Shown: piece by piece, positions 12,690 to 24,402 of the stretch
Layout of the letters: each line of letters opens with the position of its first letter
How positions within the stretch are numbered: the first letter of the stretch is position 1
From: Parapristionchus giblindavisi
Lineage: Eukaryota > Nematoda > Chromadorea > Rhabditida > Diplogasteridae
Assembly (NCBI GenBank): GCA_943737045.1
Contig: CALSFV010000260.1
Coordinates: forward strand, 124,001 to 188,000
Length of the DNA: 64,000 bases
Direction of reading: 5' to 3'
Notes under the pieces: model-generated
What the model saw: only the letters and a program-made list of their open reading frames with translations
Database searches by the model: none
Told to the model about the DNA's origin: nothing
Program-made: the position numbers and the translations under genes

Positions 12690-12984
12690 AGTCAGTCTTC
12701 AAGATATGATGAGATATGAGAGCACCCGTGCTTGTGTTATGCAAAACCCGCTACGTCGATCAATCAATCGATAATCCAGCTATGGAGATCCTACCCGTGC
12801 GGCCTGCAAATATGACATAAGGACAATATTAGGATTATGATAGAGATACGGAAAGGGATAGGGGAGCGGGAGAAAGATGAGCATAGAAAACATTACTTGG
12901 TACAAAAAAACGGTTAAGGCGACTGGGTCAAGAGATAGAAATAACACGTTTTGAAATATGTTGGCGTGATAGAGAGGGAACGAT

Positions 12985-13905
12985 TCTTTCTTTCTTTCTT
13001 TCTTTATTCCATCATAATATGCATAACAAGAAAAATAAGGACATAAAGGGAGTGATGGATGTCCGTCGCTAATGTAGCGATATTGGTGAGGGTTCTTGGG
13101 TACAGTGGCAGTTTGGGAGCTATGGGCGAATCTTAGAAGAAGGTATAATTATATCTGGGGAGATCTTAACTAGCCCTGCACGGAAAGGGGATGGTGGGGA
13201 TTTAACTAATTCGATGGGTAAAGAGTTCCATATATCTATTGCTCTAGATGCACAGGTAGATAATGTAGAATTAATACGATAAGGGAGAGATATACGGTAA
13301 GGATGGGAGAATCTGTGATCGCGGTTAAGAGGAGATACAACAAAAAGGTTTGAATAGTCGTACTCGTAATGGCCATGAATGGATAAATTGCTATGGATAA
13401 ATTGCAAATCTCTAATAAATCGTCGATATTCAAGGGTCGGCAGATTCAGGAAAAATTTCTATCGAAATGATTGGATATGGGCAATTTGCAACGGAAAAAC
13501 AGCCTACGAGAAAAATTTCTCTAGACATCTTCATTAGTATTGGTCAATAATTTGGAGGTAGGATTGAAAATGATAGGCGACGATTCAAGGAGGGGACGAA
13601 TATAAACACAATATGCTTTGACGAATAATTGAGGTGAGTTAGAATAGATGGATTTGAACATCATATTAATCATGGTACGGGACTTCTTAGAGATTACAGA
13701 AATGTGATGGTTAAAGGTAAGATTAGGGGTCATGAAAAAGTCCTTAATAATTGAACTGGTAGATAAGGGATGACCGTTAAGGATATAAGTGGTTCTATTC
13801 TTAAGTGGGCCAAAATGCATAACGGAGCATTTAGAAGGTGATAGGGTCATATTCCATAGGCTGCTCCATTCAGAAATGCAATCAATTGCCATCTGAATTG
13901 AGAAA
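12985..13905 (-). mobile_element. 3' end of a non-LTR retrotransposon (reverse-transcriptase tail)
   Basis: The minus strand encodes the end of a LINE reverse transcriptase in broken frames. 13892-13521 has W-x-M-T-L-S-P-S-K-C, HISVISKK and YIRPLLE, typical of the RT thumb/connection. 13407-13120 has the RAIDIWNSLPIELV C-terminus common to LINE ORF2. It ends in an (AGAA)n-type tail (tttctttctttc, 12987-13005). 5'-truncated, dead. Partial 3' copies lie at 8895-9000 and 5090-5165. Confidence 0.8.
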
Positions 13906-14298
13906 TAGAAAGAATTCGAGGGAGATGTACAGGTTACAGAGAGTTTATGACTAACACTATTACTAATATTACTAATAGTTTAGTTATTGATCGTAAACAA
14001 ACACAAAAAGAATCAACTAAAGCATGCGTCCCTGATGACTCAAGTGTTTGATTTCATGGTTGTACACGGAAAACACTGCTTGCATGATTACGGTTTTGGC
14101 TTTATCAAGAAGTCCAATATCTTACGACGGTTTTTTCCCAGTGCAAGAGCATGGAGGTGGAATGAACTCAGCAAAGGTTTGTAGAAGAAAATTATAATCA
14201 AATCTCGTCTGGTATATACGACAGTTACTTAAAGAGACCCCCAGTTAATTTTAAACTCTCCTCTGGCCACACTTTCTCGCTCTGTTCATGAATGGTAC
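13392..14298. repeat. Tandem duplication unit 1 (about 907 bp)
   Basis: Sequence from tatggataaattgcaaat recurs at 14299 with an offset of 907-908 bp and only a handful of differences. The unit contains the RT fragment and about 400 bp of upstream DNA, with an ORF-like stretch at 13987-14184 of unknown origin. Confidence 0.9.
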
Positions 14299-15206
14299 TA
14301 TGGATAAATTGCAAATCTCTAATAAATCGTCGATATTCAAGGGTCGGCAGATTCAGGTAAAAATTTCTATCGAAATGATTGGATATGGGCAATTTGCAAC
14401 GGAAAAACAGCCTACGAGAAAAATTTCTCTAGACATCTTCAAGAGTATTGGCCAATAATTTGGAGGTAGGATTGAAAATGATAGGCGACGATTCAAGGAG
14501 GGGACGAATATAAACACAATATGCTTTGACGAATAATTGAGGTGAGTTAGAATAGATGGATTTGAACATCATATTAATCATGGTACGGGCCTTCTTAGAG
14601 ATTACAGAAATGTGATGGTTAAAGGTAAGATTAGGGGTCATGAAAAAGTCCTTAATAATTGAACTGGTAGATAAGGGATGACCGTTAAGGATATAAGTGG
14701 TTCTATTCTTAAGTGGGCAAAAATGCATAACGGAGCATTTAGAAGGTGATAGGGTCATATTCCATAGGCTGCTCCATTCAGAAATGCAATCAATTGCCAT
14801 CTGAATTGAGAAATAGAAAGAATTCGAGGGAGATGTACAGGTTACAGAGAGGTTATGACTAACACTATTACTAATATTACTAATAGTTTAGTTATTGATC
14901 GTAAACAAACACAAAAAGAATCAACTAAAGCATGCGTCCCTGATGACTCAAGTGTTTGATTTCATGGTTGTACACGGAAAACACTGCTTGCATGATTACG
15001 GTTTTGGCTTTATCAAGAAGTCCAATATCTTACGACGGTTTTTTCCCAGTGCAAGAGCATGGAGGTGGAATGAACTCAGCAAAGGTTTGTAGAAGAAAAT
15101 TATCATCAAATCTCGTCTGGTACATACGACAGTTACTTAAAGAGACCCCCAGTTAATTTTAAACTCTCCTCTGGCCACACTCTCTGTTTGTATACGAGAG
15201 AATAAA
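14299..15206. repeat. Tandem duplication unit 2
   Basis: Second copy of 13392-14298, including the RT fragment on the minus strand at 14800-14429. A single-base indel near 14355 changes the offset from 907 to 908. High identity implies a recent event. The tail (about 15130-15200) carries a cccccagttaatttt / gccacactctct MITE piece. Confidence 0.9.
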
Positions 15207-15423
15207 GGCGAGAGAGAGAGTAATTTAATTTAATTTATCATACATTGAATAAATGTGACAACAAGTGATAAATGAATAATGTGAATAAAGTTGAGGCGAG
15301 GGGGTCGGAGAGAGGGAGGGAAGGATCTCACTGTGTATCGAGTAGCGGAAAGTAAACACATTTTGGGGTGTGTCTTTAGAATTACTAATGAAGATCACTA
15401 TCGATCGATTTTTACTGTTTCAG

Positions 15424-15707
15424 GTTCGGTTGCTCCTCAAGCTCTGCAAGCGTTGAAATGAGGAAATAAATATGTACATAGTAATATGTACATACGCAAT
15501 CAATTTCCAATCGAATATTGATTTTTTTGTGTTTTTGTCCCAAATTGAAATCCCATGTCACATTCATCTTACACTCGTTTATGCTCTTTGTTCTTTCAAT
15601 ATATTATCCAATAAAGGATTGGATCGATGAGGTTGTAAAGATCATATACTACTAATAATGCACAGCGTTTCCCCAACACAGTGAGAGCGTTCATTGAAAA
15701 ATTGGCA
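15424..15707 (+). pseudogene. Inverted orphan copy of the RBR gene last exon and 3' flank
   Basis: After tttactgtttcag the + strand reads an exon with codons S-V-A-P-Q-A-L-Q-A-L-K-stop. It is the last exon of the RBR gene at 547-581 with one extra Pro codon, followed by the same 3' flank. The splice acceptor and stop are kept, yet no upstream RBR exons exist on this strand; duplicated retrotransposon sequence lies there instead. It is either a remnant of a tail-to-tail gene copy or a 3' fragment moved by rearrangement. Confidence 0.75.
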
Positions 15708-16375
15708 AAATACCAAAAAACTGTATTGTACACCATTGTGTGCTTTTATTGTGTGCTTTTTCTCGCTCGTCTCTTTTCTCTGTCACACCATGGCCGCTAT
15801 CGAAATCATGTACAATGCGAGACATAATGATATGACACCGCTAAAATTTCGGGATTCTGGCCGAATTTTAAATGGAAATCAAAAAAGGTATATTCCATTT
15901 GTATCCTCTCCTAGGATAACTAAGGCAGCCCACGAGGAAATTCAATTTCCCGGTGAGAAGATAATGATTTTCCGAAATTTTAATGAGACATAATGATATG
16001 ATACCCTGATTTTATTCATGAGTTACTATTTTTTTTTCAAACTTCTGCAGAACAGCATCAACAACAGGTTAGAAACCAATGTTATGGCCGTTCCTTTGGA
16101 CCTAAGATGCGATCTTTATCTTTCGTGAGGTGTGTAAGTAGCGATAAAAATACACGATATTTCTATACTTCTTTATCGGTTACAGCGATCCATGAGATTC
16201 ATGATAAATCACGAGTAGGCTACGATGTCTCGAAGGAGGTTGTGGATGGGGGAGGGGCTCAGACACAGCACAAGTGACCGCGCGGGCTTGGACACTGCCG
16301 GCGAAGCAATGAGGTGGAGGTTGCGCTGCTTGCTAGTGTCTCGAAGGAGGTTGTGGAAGGGGGTGCGCGCTTCAT
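15708..16375. other. Intergenic, no supported gene
   Basis: An open stretch at 15694-15993 (+) has no recognisable domain and includes inverted repeats (taatgatatgacacc...). At about 16231 and 16337 a 19-bp block, tctcgaaggaggttgtgga, is directly repeated about 105 bp apart, downstream of the kinase fragment stop. Confidence 0.5.
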
Positions 16376-16989
16376 CTACACGGCAGAGTTGAGCGTCTCG
16401 GGAGCGAGCCAACGAATCGGGACCTGGAGTGATTATCGATCAATAAATCATAGATTGACCAATGTAATGGTACCTTGGTCTTTGGATTCATCTGGTATGT
16501 TTCGCCCAGTCGCGACAGGCCGCATTCCGCGATATTCATCTAAGCAGGTAGTCGATAAGATCGATAAAAAGAATCGGCTATCGAACATTTCCATTTCTGC
16601 AGAGGCAATTCAGCGCAGCCCGATGAATGCAGTAGCGCTTGTGCGGATATTCGATACCCCAGGCGGCCTGAATTGTTGATTTATTTATTGATTGATCGAA
16701 GATCAAATATTCAATAGTTCAAATTTGCTAAACTATTAGTAGATAGTCTAATAGTGATAAAAGCATAGAGAAATGTGATCGGTGTTTCGGACCAAAGATC
16801 AAAGACCAACTTGCCTGACAAGTCACCTCGACGCGCTTCTCCTGTGGAAACTGCCCGTTCTTGCTGAGAAACGAGTCGAGCGCGTCGTAGATGGCCTGCA
16901 ATCGTAAAGTGTACATCACAGTATCCGAATATTGCCACAACCCGGACGATCGCAACCCTTACCTGTTCCATGACGAGCATCAGCGGTTC
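16376..16989 (-). pseudogene. Fer-like SH2-type tyrosine kinase fragment, catalytically dead
   Basis: Exons 16989-16963, 16895-16815, 16667-16587, 16539-16474 and 16423-16376 join in frame. Seen: PLMLVME (hinge), AAWGIEYPHKRYCIHRAALN, where the family has CIHRD-AARN (catalytic Asp replaced), then AECGLSRLGETYQM where DFG is expected (now ECG), and VPIRWLAPETL (subdomain VIII) followed at once by a stop. The N-lobe and most of the C-lobe are missing; the upstream DNA is a gagctc tandem repeat. One intron is GC-AG (TGTCAG/GCAAGT). Known: nematodes have large Fer-like kinase families. Inferred: truncated duplicate, probably non-functional, though the frame across four introns is intact. Confidence 0.75.
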
Positions 16990-17018
16990 CTGCCCCGCAG
17001 AACACCGTGTAGCCAATA

Positions 17019-17092
17019 AGGAGCTCCAAGTGAGCTCAAATGAGCTCCGAGTGAGCTCAAATGAGCTCCAACGTGAGCTCAAACGAGCTCCG
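17019..17092. repeat. GAGCTC-rich tandem repeat
   Basis: Repeats of gagctccaagtgagctcaaat with variations, immediately upstream (in gene sense) of the kinase fragment. Confidence 0.7.
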
Positions 17093-18493
17093 AAGAGCCA
17101 CCGAAGAAGAGAGCGTCCACCAGCCGACCGTCTCGTAGTGATACTAGTAATGAAAATGATGAGAAATGATCCGAGAGTTGGAAAATGATTGAAAATGTAC
17201 TATGGAAATTCTATTAGCTTGTATCCATTCTCTAATGAACAAACTTGATTAAATTACGCGTTGTTTTTTTAACGTAGATTAGACAAGTAGATTTTGATAT
17301 TGCTAACGTGAAATGATTTTCGCACCATCTCCGCGATAACTTCGTTAATGAAACGCCATGCAAATGTCAATTAAATTAGTTCAGAGAGAGCTATATTCAT
17401 CGATTAAGGATTGCAAATGGCGCACGTTCAGAGCGCGTAAATTGGTGTAGTATGATGATTTCTGGAAAAAAAAACGATAGCACAAAACAGACAAAAGTTA
17501 AATTGCGATGCGCAGAATTGAATTTATTAACGTATGCAACTGTTCAAAAACAATAAACATAGGGCACAATCATTTATTCGATGATATGTATAAAATAAGT
17601 TCAAATCATTTACAGCAAAATATTCAATCAATCAAATAATTGTGTTTTGTGGTGGTGGGACGAACCCTTATGTGGTGTTACATTTTTCAAAACGTGCGCA
17701 CGCCGTAACCCCCTCCGCCGCGTCTCCGTCGTTACGGCGTGCGCACGTTTTGAAAAATGTAACACCACCTTAGAAAAAAAAAGATTTAGAAATATTGTTG
17801 CGAATACGAATAACACATCGATTGATAAGACTGCTTTGTTGACAACACACAGTTTGATAAGAATCTCTTCGCTATGGCTAGACTCCTTCCCCCTTTCCTA
17901 TCACACCGAGAGCACAAACACCCATACATGGACACCCATTTACCAGGTTTTCACACTTGTGTGCACGATTTGCCCATATATGGCATAATCAACGCAACGA
18001 TTTATTTACCCATGAGCAGACTAGCATTTGCCCTACGGATAGTCCCCAAACTATCCCCACTTGGACAGAAACTGAAGAAGTGCCCAATAAATAAAATAAT
18101 TGTATTATTTGCCCTAATTCCAAATCTTTTAGTAGAACTGTTAAATCTTCGTTGAATCTGTCCAATTTGTAATCTATCACTCCATTGTCTTATGTTGCCC
18201 AGTTGCGACATAGTATTTTATGTGCACTATAGATTTCACCCTATTTGTATTTGTTTTCCGCCACTGTCACCACATAAATAAATATTATTAAATATGATGC
18301 GAAATCATTTATTACAAGATATGTTCAAATCACTTGAAATATTACAATAAGAGATTAATCAATCAAAAATTAAATAATTGTGTCCTGCGGTCAGTTGCAT
18401 CCTTAGATATAACCTTAGACAGATAGATATATGGATGTATAATTCTGTATAATGAAATTAAATCAGAATATGGCAATGTTGATAACGTTGTGT
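17090..18493. other. Intergenic, repeat-rich
   Basis: Apart from the hairpin MITE at 17672-17768 I see no exon-like sequence. ORFs at 17647-18211 are shadows of repeats. A block near 18290-18390 (atttattacaagatatgttcaaatc) resembles 17560-17640, which suggests local duplication. Confidence 0.5.
17672..17768. mobile_element. GC-rich hairpin MITE (GTTACATTTTTCAAAACGTGCG family)
   Basis: A near-perfect palindrome, gtggtgttac...gtaacaccac, with a core of cgccgtaaccccctccg. Relatives ending in ttacatttgcc or ttacattttc: 21018-21102, 22836-22927, 24842-24950, 29987-30093, 38634-38690, 40777-40901, 50250-50362, 50602-50690, 60057-60170. The flank (about 17780-17865, gaatacgaataacacatcg) recurs at about 23090 and 25125, so the MITE travelled with a larger duplicated block. 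Confidence 0.75.
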
Positions 18494-19634
18494 TTAGGAA
18501 ATCGATAAAGATGAAAGCATTTTGTGTAGTTCCGCGACTACCGTACTATCTGTAATGGGAAATAAGTCAATACTCTGCGTCTCTGACTACTGTCTGGCTT
18601 CGCTGCAACACTCACCTACAGCGTTGTCGATATAACGTTGAATGATGCTGGCGCGTTCATTGTTGTCCAAATCACGGAACTGGAATTCTTAGCTCCGTAA
18701 TTATGATAAAAAGAGATCAAAGATTAAAAAGAAATCAAAGATTAAAAGATAGATCAAAGCCAAAAAGAAATTAAATAACAAACTATAATTCCTTCATAGC
18801 GTTGTTTCGATCCGCAGCGACAAGTAATGTTATCGCAGCCTTCCGTCTGAAAGGAAGAGGTCAAATAATTAAAATATAAATTTTATAATATCAAATTTAA
18901 ATAAATAGAAATCATAAAACACCTTCTCAAATGGAGAATCGCAACCCTTACAGCGCTGGAGCTTAGCAACAGCACGGGTGCTCAATTCGTTCTCAAGCTG
19001 AAATAAATTATCACTAATCATAAAGTAATCATCGATTATCATATACCTGGCGCATGATTTCAGATCTAGAGCCTTGGTTGTGCCCATTGGTCGACTGTTG
19101 ATTGCGGCTTCTGAAATGGAATACATACATCTAGTATATCTGGATTTGCACAACATATATTGACGAGTACTACAGTAGGATAGTACAAAAATGTTTTTCT
19201 AGGTTACATTTTTAATTTGTAAAAAAATCTAAACTCCGTACCTGCGATACTCGAAGCCGCAACGTCTGCATATAAACACGGGGAAATCATTCTCAATAAC
19301 CATTGCGAATGGACAACGTTGGCATCTGTTGATGTATTTGAGGTTAAAGTTAAATACATACATACTACAAAATGGCCCTTTGAGGTATTATTCATAGATG
19401 CAGAAGTCTTGCCGCGTAAAGGTCGAAATAAGTTCAAAGATCAAAGACCAAAATTGTGATATTGTAAACATTTTGTAAGGGTTTACGTGCAGTAATGTGA
19501 TTTGATAAATAAATTATATATATATATATATATAGTGCGAAACACTGGATCGTTTTTATCTCTAGATATTAAGTCTTTACATAGTTTCTTTTCCAACACA
19601 ACCTACTTTAAGACCATTCTTTCATTACTTTAAC

Positions 19635-19721
<87 letters not shown>

Positions 19722-22641
19722 GTAGTACCTTTCAACCTCAACGCCTGCTGCTTGAATCGCTAGATCCGCAAAATGACTCTCCAGTCTCTCTCTAATATTC
19801 GAATCAATCACTGGTGCGATATGCGCTTAAAGATCCCGTTCAATCGAAGTGACCGAAACCTTTGTGAACAGCCTCTACGCTCTCTCGTTGTTAGAGAACA
19901 GAGAAATACACACAGAGAAAAGAGGTGTAATCCACAGCACATAAGACCTGTGAAGTGTTATATTTAACACTTTTTGGGTGTTAAAATAGCTCAAAAAGTG
20001 TTAAATATAACATTTCACAGGTCTTATGTGCTGTGGGTTACACCTCTTTTCTCTGTGTGTAGTGTGAAGAGACCATTGAGGGAGGTAACGCTCCCTTTAA
20101 GCCCATCCATCTGACCTTGAAGTAGAACGGCCGTGCATTTATGCTGCATGCAGTTGAGACCAAGGCCTGTGCGGTCGATGGCCTGGTAAAAGATCAAAGA
20201 TCAAACTACAAAGACTAAACTACACTCACATTCAGTTCGACTGCAACACGTGCCTGACGTCGAATGCACTCCGCACAGAAGGAGTGAGCTGCATGAGCTG
20301 CATTTATAATTTGAGGATTGTTTATCAAACTGTATTTTCAAATGTTGATCGAATAATAAAGACAAGTGAATAAAGACACGCATTTCGGGTTGTTTTGTCA
20401 ACAAAAAAGAATGTAATCTGCACTGAAGGCAAACTATCTCATAAATAATAAAATAAAATAAAATATTTGAGCTATATGTTGCGATAAGTTGAGAAACGAT
20501 CTCTCAGATGTGAGAAAACTTAGTTAGCATTATCTAGTCTTACTATTTCGAGCTAGAGAGTATTGCCCAACGTGTATTTTGAGAGTATGGAGTAACCTTT
20601 CTCTATGAGACAACCTATATGTAAGAGAATTTGCCGTTAGCTCTGGTATTTAAAAACTTGAAGTGTACTTACACTTTCACTTGAGTGAAATGTAAGTCTG
20701 CTTTAAGCATGACGTCACCATGTAAGTCTACTGAAAGTGGTTAGGTGACGTAACTCACTTGAAGTAGACTTAAAGTAAAATTAAAGTCAGTGACGTATTT
20801 TAAGTAGACTTTATGTATTTAAATACCAGAGAGCGCACCATACCTCCGTTCCCATTTCCAATCTGTACGCAAGAGATGGCAGATGCTTCACGACATTCTT
20901 CCATGCATACTCCACACAATACCGTCCCTCTACGGAGTTGCTGATGTTAAAAAAAGTCGATTATCGATTGAGTTTTCAAAAATTTTCATATCCGAAGAAG
21001 ACACAGCTCAACCTTTATGTATCGTTACATTTACCTTACTTGTTTACGCGGTATCCATTTCCGCCGTGCATCCGTCGTTGCGGCGGAGATTACGGCGTAG
21101 TAGGGTTGCAGGAACGGTAGCGAAGACTATGCTATCTATTCCCGCCCCTTCGCTTCTCTCTATCAATCGCCCGTGAGAGGCACTCTCGTGAGAGGGACAC
21201 GCCGGGCGTAGGCACGTAAGAAAAATAAAACGATGCATAGCAATATCTAGCCATCACTAGAAATCGCATAGTTTTCTTCCATGGAAAAGCCACAATCTTT
21301 TGATGAAAAATGACTTATTATTAAATTAACAATATAATAATAATAGATGATTTTGTCCTCTTGAAAATAGCATTGCAAAAAGCAAATATCTCGGCTCCCG
21401 TACTAGTTAGAAACTTGAAACTTAGTTTTTGGGTTAAAAACCGTGAAAAATACTTGTAAACGAAGTTTCAAGTCTCTAGCTCTACCAAGAACGGAGATAT
21501 TTGCTTTTTACGCGATTTTACCGAAATACTCGAACATGCATGTTAAAAGGAAATATCTCCGTTCTTTGTGGAGCCAGAGACTTGAAACTTCGTTTGTAAG
21601 CTTTTTCGTGGTTTATAACCCAAAAAACCAAGTTTCACGTCTCTAAACCAGTCAGGAAACCGAGATATGTGCTTTTTACAATGCTATTTACAAGACGACA
21701 AAATTAACACCTTTTTGCATTTTCCGAGTGCTATTTCCAGAAAAATAACACGATATAAATCTTTTGAATCTGTTACTCTTCCGATCTTTCTGTTCCCTAC
21801 ACAGCGTTTCGAGAGCGGAATTTAGCGAGGCGACGAGAGAAAAAGAGAGACAAAGAGAGGCGAGAGAGACTGCAGACAGTTAGAGACACGCGACGTCGAC
21901 ACGCGACGCATGCAAGGGCGCGGAGGAGAGAGACTCCGCCCCCTCAGTTGATGTGCATTATTGGCATCTTGCCAAAAATTCTATTTCCGCTCTCCCCACA
22001 GGGCTGAAACGCTGTGCCCTACTTACCTTACTATCACTATCGATCCTTTCGGAAACGTCGTCCATCGGTACACCACCCTCGAGGCATAGCCACACCAAAA
22101 CCTGAGTCAATCGAAAATAGAATGAACCTGAACCACAAATAACCAAACCTCTTGTATGCGTATCACAGAAAAAATAAACATCATTAAGATATAACATGTG
22201 ATACAATGTGCACCGTAAATCCATCATAAATCCATCGCTTTATCAACTCTTTTATTATAATCTCACCGATTAACTTTGCTGTCATCGTTGTGTCATCGTA
22301 TTGCGCACTCCACTGTGTATTATTTAAAGGAGCACCCCAAGCCAATGCGAAACTCTCCGCTCTAGTAATGCTCTCTCGCTTTCTTTGTCTACGAGAGAGT
22401 ATGCCTATGCCGAGAGTAAAAGCAGCTTGGGGTGTGCCTTTAATATAATTATCTCTCCAACTCTCAACCCATATATTATTGTAACTCACTTCCAGCCCGA
22501 GATGGATAAGATCTTTGAGCGCCACTCTCGACGCCTGGGGGAAGATTTCCTTCTGAGATAATCAAATCAATCAATATTTTTGAAAGTTCAACTCACAACT
22601 TTCCGGTAGATCTGCCACTGATTGGCCGATAGATCCCCCAT
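18494..22641 (-). CDS. Second RBR-type E3 ligase, 13 exons, 300 aa
   Basis: Exons (high to low): 22641-22597, 22552-22490, 22101-22027, 20940-20844, 20297-20230, 20182-20116, 19810-19729, 19325-19242, 19110-19047, 18997-18923, 18846-18784, 18679-18616, 18549-18494; 903 nt, all phases closing. Paralogue of the 547-12689 gene: CUE-like FPQASRVALKDLIHLGLE (about residues 17-35), RING1 CGVC...HSFCAEC (about 70-105), IBR CQRC...CRRCGFEY (about 167-193), RING2 CKGC...GCDNITCRCG (about 230-250). It lacks the long middle region and first Cys cluster. After CRCG the usual C-x2-C pair is absent (SKQRYEG), so RING2 lacks two zinc ligands although the candidate catalytic Cys (GCDN) stays. Activity is uncertain. 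A longer gap (20941-22026), with no exon found, holds hairpin elements. Confidence 0.82.
19508..19540. repeat. (TA)n microsatellite
   Basis: Short TA run in an intron of the 18494-22641 gene. Confidence 0.8.
19639..19717. repeat. (TA)n microsatellite, about 39 units
   Basis: Pure alternating TA, 11 bp from the 5' splice site after the exon 19810-19729. It produces a spurious I-Y repeat ORF. Confidence 0.9.
19908..20060. mobile_element. Hairpin MITE, CACACAGAGAAAAGAGGTGT family
   Basis: A long palindrome centred near 19985 with aagtgttaaatataac arms. Relatives: 38576-38767 (with another MITE nested inside) and 52147-52228. Intronic in the second RBR gene. Confidence 0.75.
20641..20831. mobile_element. 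Hairpin MITE, AAGTCTACTTAAA family
   Basis: ctctggtattt ends and aagtagactt interior. It ends 13 bp before the 3' boundary of the RING1 exon (20940-20844). Confidence 0.7.
21352..21706. mobile_element. Fold-back element with AAATATCTCCGTTCT arms
   Basis: gtcctcttgaaaatagcattg...caatgctatttacaagacgac, with inner inverted aagcaaatatctcgg / gaacggagatatttgc. No coding potential. Confidence 0.7.
22323..22443. mobile_element. MITE, CACCCCAAGCTAATT / CTCTCGCTTTCTT family
   Basis: Terminal inverted repeats tttaaaggagcaccccaag and the inverse. Located in the intron between the second and third exons of the second RBR gene. Confidence 0.75.
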
Positions 22642-23761
22642 CTCTAATATCGACCGATTTCTTGATCTAAATTGAGTGTATCTAGTCATAACGAAGATTT
22701 GACAATACGCGAAGGCGGTGAAAACGGAATAGGCGATACCGAAAAAGAATTGAAAATATGGCTGATAACAAGTACTCAAGGCCACACCACGAGCTAGTCG
22801 TAGTAAGTAATGTATTAAACCATACGCGTCGTAATGCGGTGTTACATTTTCAAAACGTGGACCCGCCGTAACCTTCGCCGTAACGACGGAGACGTTACGA
22901 AGACGATACAGAAAATGCAACACCGCATAATATGTAATGCATAATGTAGTAGCCTGTATAATGTAGTATTACGTTAAAACTCTTCGATCTGGCAACGCTC
23001 TCTCATAAAGGAAGAGAGTTTTGAGGGGCGGAGAGTTTCAAATTACCTAGGAGTGTGACTATATAGAGGATTGAACAATTTAGAAATATTCGTGCGAATG
23101 CGAATAACATTTCGATTGAAAATACTGCTTTGTTGACGACACCCAGTTTGATAAGAATCCCTTCCCACGATCAGGTGATCAAATGAATAATCTACCATAA
23201 TCCAAGATTTTGGGGATGTCATCGTGGGGGGTCTCTAAAGAGATATAAAACCAATCGACTAGAGCCAATTTGGAGCTCTCCTGGTTCAAGTTCTGAATTC
23301 GGGCGTATTTATGTAAAAAATAATCTCTCCGGTGCAGCTATCGAATAACAAGATTTCCCCCTTTTTGACTCTCACAAGGGAATGATCTCAACTCACCATG
23401 GAGTCATGACTTGTGATATATACCACTCGAACCGTTATGCTATTCTGTCTGGAACTTTTCATTATTGATTTTCTCGAATACCAGAAGCTCGTGGCAAGTA
23501 GTCTCAACGGTTTTCCAGACAGAATCACATGACAGTTCGAATGGTATATGTCTCTAGTCATAACTCCATGCTGAGTTGAGACCATTCTATTGTCAGCATG
23601 CAAAAGAATGAATATGATAAAGTGTATTGCATTGTATTGAACTGAAATATTAACATCAACAATTGCCAAAGTTGAATTAATACAAATTTGGCGGAAACAT
23701 TTATCAAAAATATGAACAAATAACTTGAAAGATGTAACGTCGCATGAGAAATCGATACAGA
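22642..23761. other. Intergenic with hairpin MITEs
   Basis: Holds the hairpin at 22836-22927, a MITE half at about 22975-23050, the duplicated block at about 23090-23165, and a 230-bp fold-back at 23372-23600 (aagggaatgatctcaactcacc / ctgagttgagaccattc). A half copy of the fold-back is at about 57290-57370. No gene seen. Confidence 0.55.
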
Positions 23762-24382
23762 TTACTGCAGCTTGCGTAATTCAGCGACTACCGTAAAATC
23801 TGTAATGGAAAATCAGTCAATACTCTGCGTCTCTTACTACTGTCTGGCATCTCTGCCACGCTCACCTCTGGCTTGGTTAATGTAGCCTTGAATGATTCTG
23901 GCGCGTTCATTGTTGTCCAAACCTTCGAGCTGGAATTCGCAGCACATTAAAAAGAGATCAAAAATTGAAAAAAAAATCAAAGATTGAAAAAAAAGAGAAA
24001 AAAAAGAGTTTAAAGATTAGATTATTGACCTATCTCAACCATTTCAACCCTGACCCCCTGGAAAATCATTACCCATATCACTGTCAAAACGCAATTATTT
24101 TCATTTAAGCTGCTGTCGCGCTTCGGGCGTAGATAAATTATTATTATTTTAGAATTAGTATTATCAGAAATAATCAAAGAGCAAACTACACTCACTCCTT
24201 CGTATTGAAATTCCGCTCCGCACCTGCAGGTAATGTGATCGCAGCCTCCATTCTGAAAGGAATAGGTCAAAGAGGTATTTTTTTTCAAATGAAGCCTTAT
24301 AAAACACCTTCTCAATTGGAGAATCACAACTCTTACAGCGTTGGAGCATTCCAATAGCAAAGCTGCTCAATTCGTTCTCAAC
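23762..24382 (-). pseudogene. 3'-only third copy of the short RBR gene
   Basis: Four exons (24382-24308, 24252-24196, 23929-23866, 23799-23762) join in frame to the last 77 codons of a protein like the 18494-22641 product: ENELSS...CKSCDSPIEK, GGCDHITCRCGAEFQYEG, NNERARIIQGYINQAR, TVVAELRKLQ-stop. Exon sizes equal those of the paralogue except the shorter RING2 exon and terminal exon. RING1, IBR and the start are absent, and no upstream exon was found, so it is a partial tandem duplicate. It lacks a plausible promoter or start and is called a pseudogene, although no internal stop is present. Confidence 0.75.
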
Positions 24383-24402
24383 CTAAAATTAGTGATTGCT
24401 AA

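Noticed and set aside
1..15707. A 15.7-kb giant transposon (Maverick or Helitron type) defined by its inverted ends
   Set aside because: The arms contain a spliced exon of the gene between them. There is no polymerase, integrase or capsid gene, and no target duplication can be judged.
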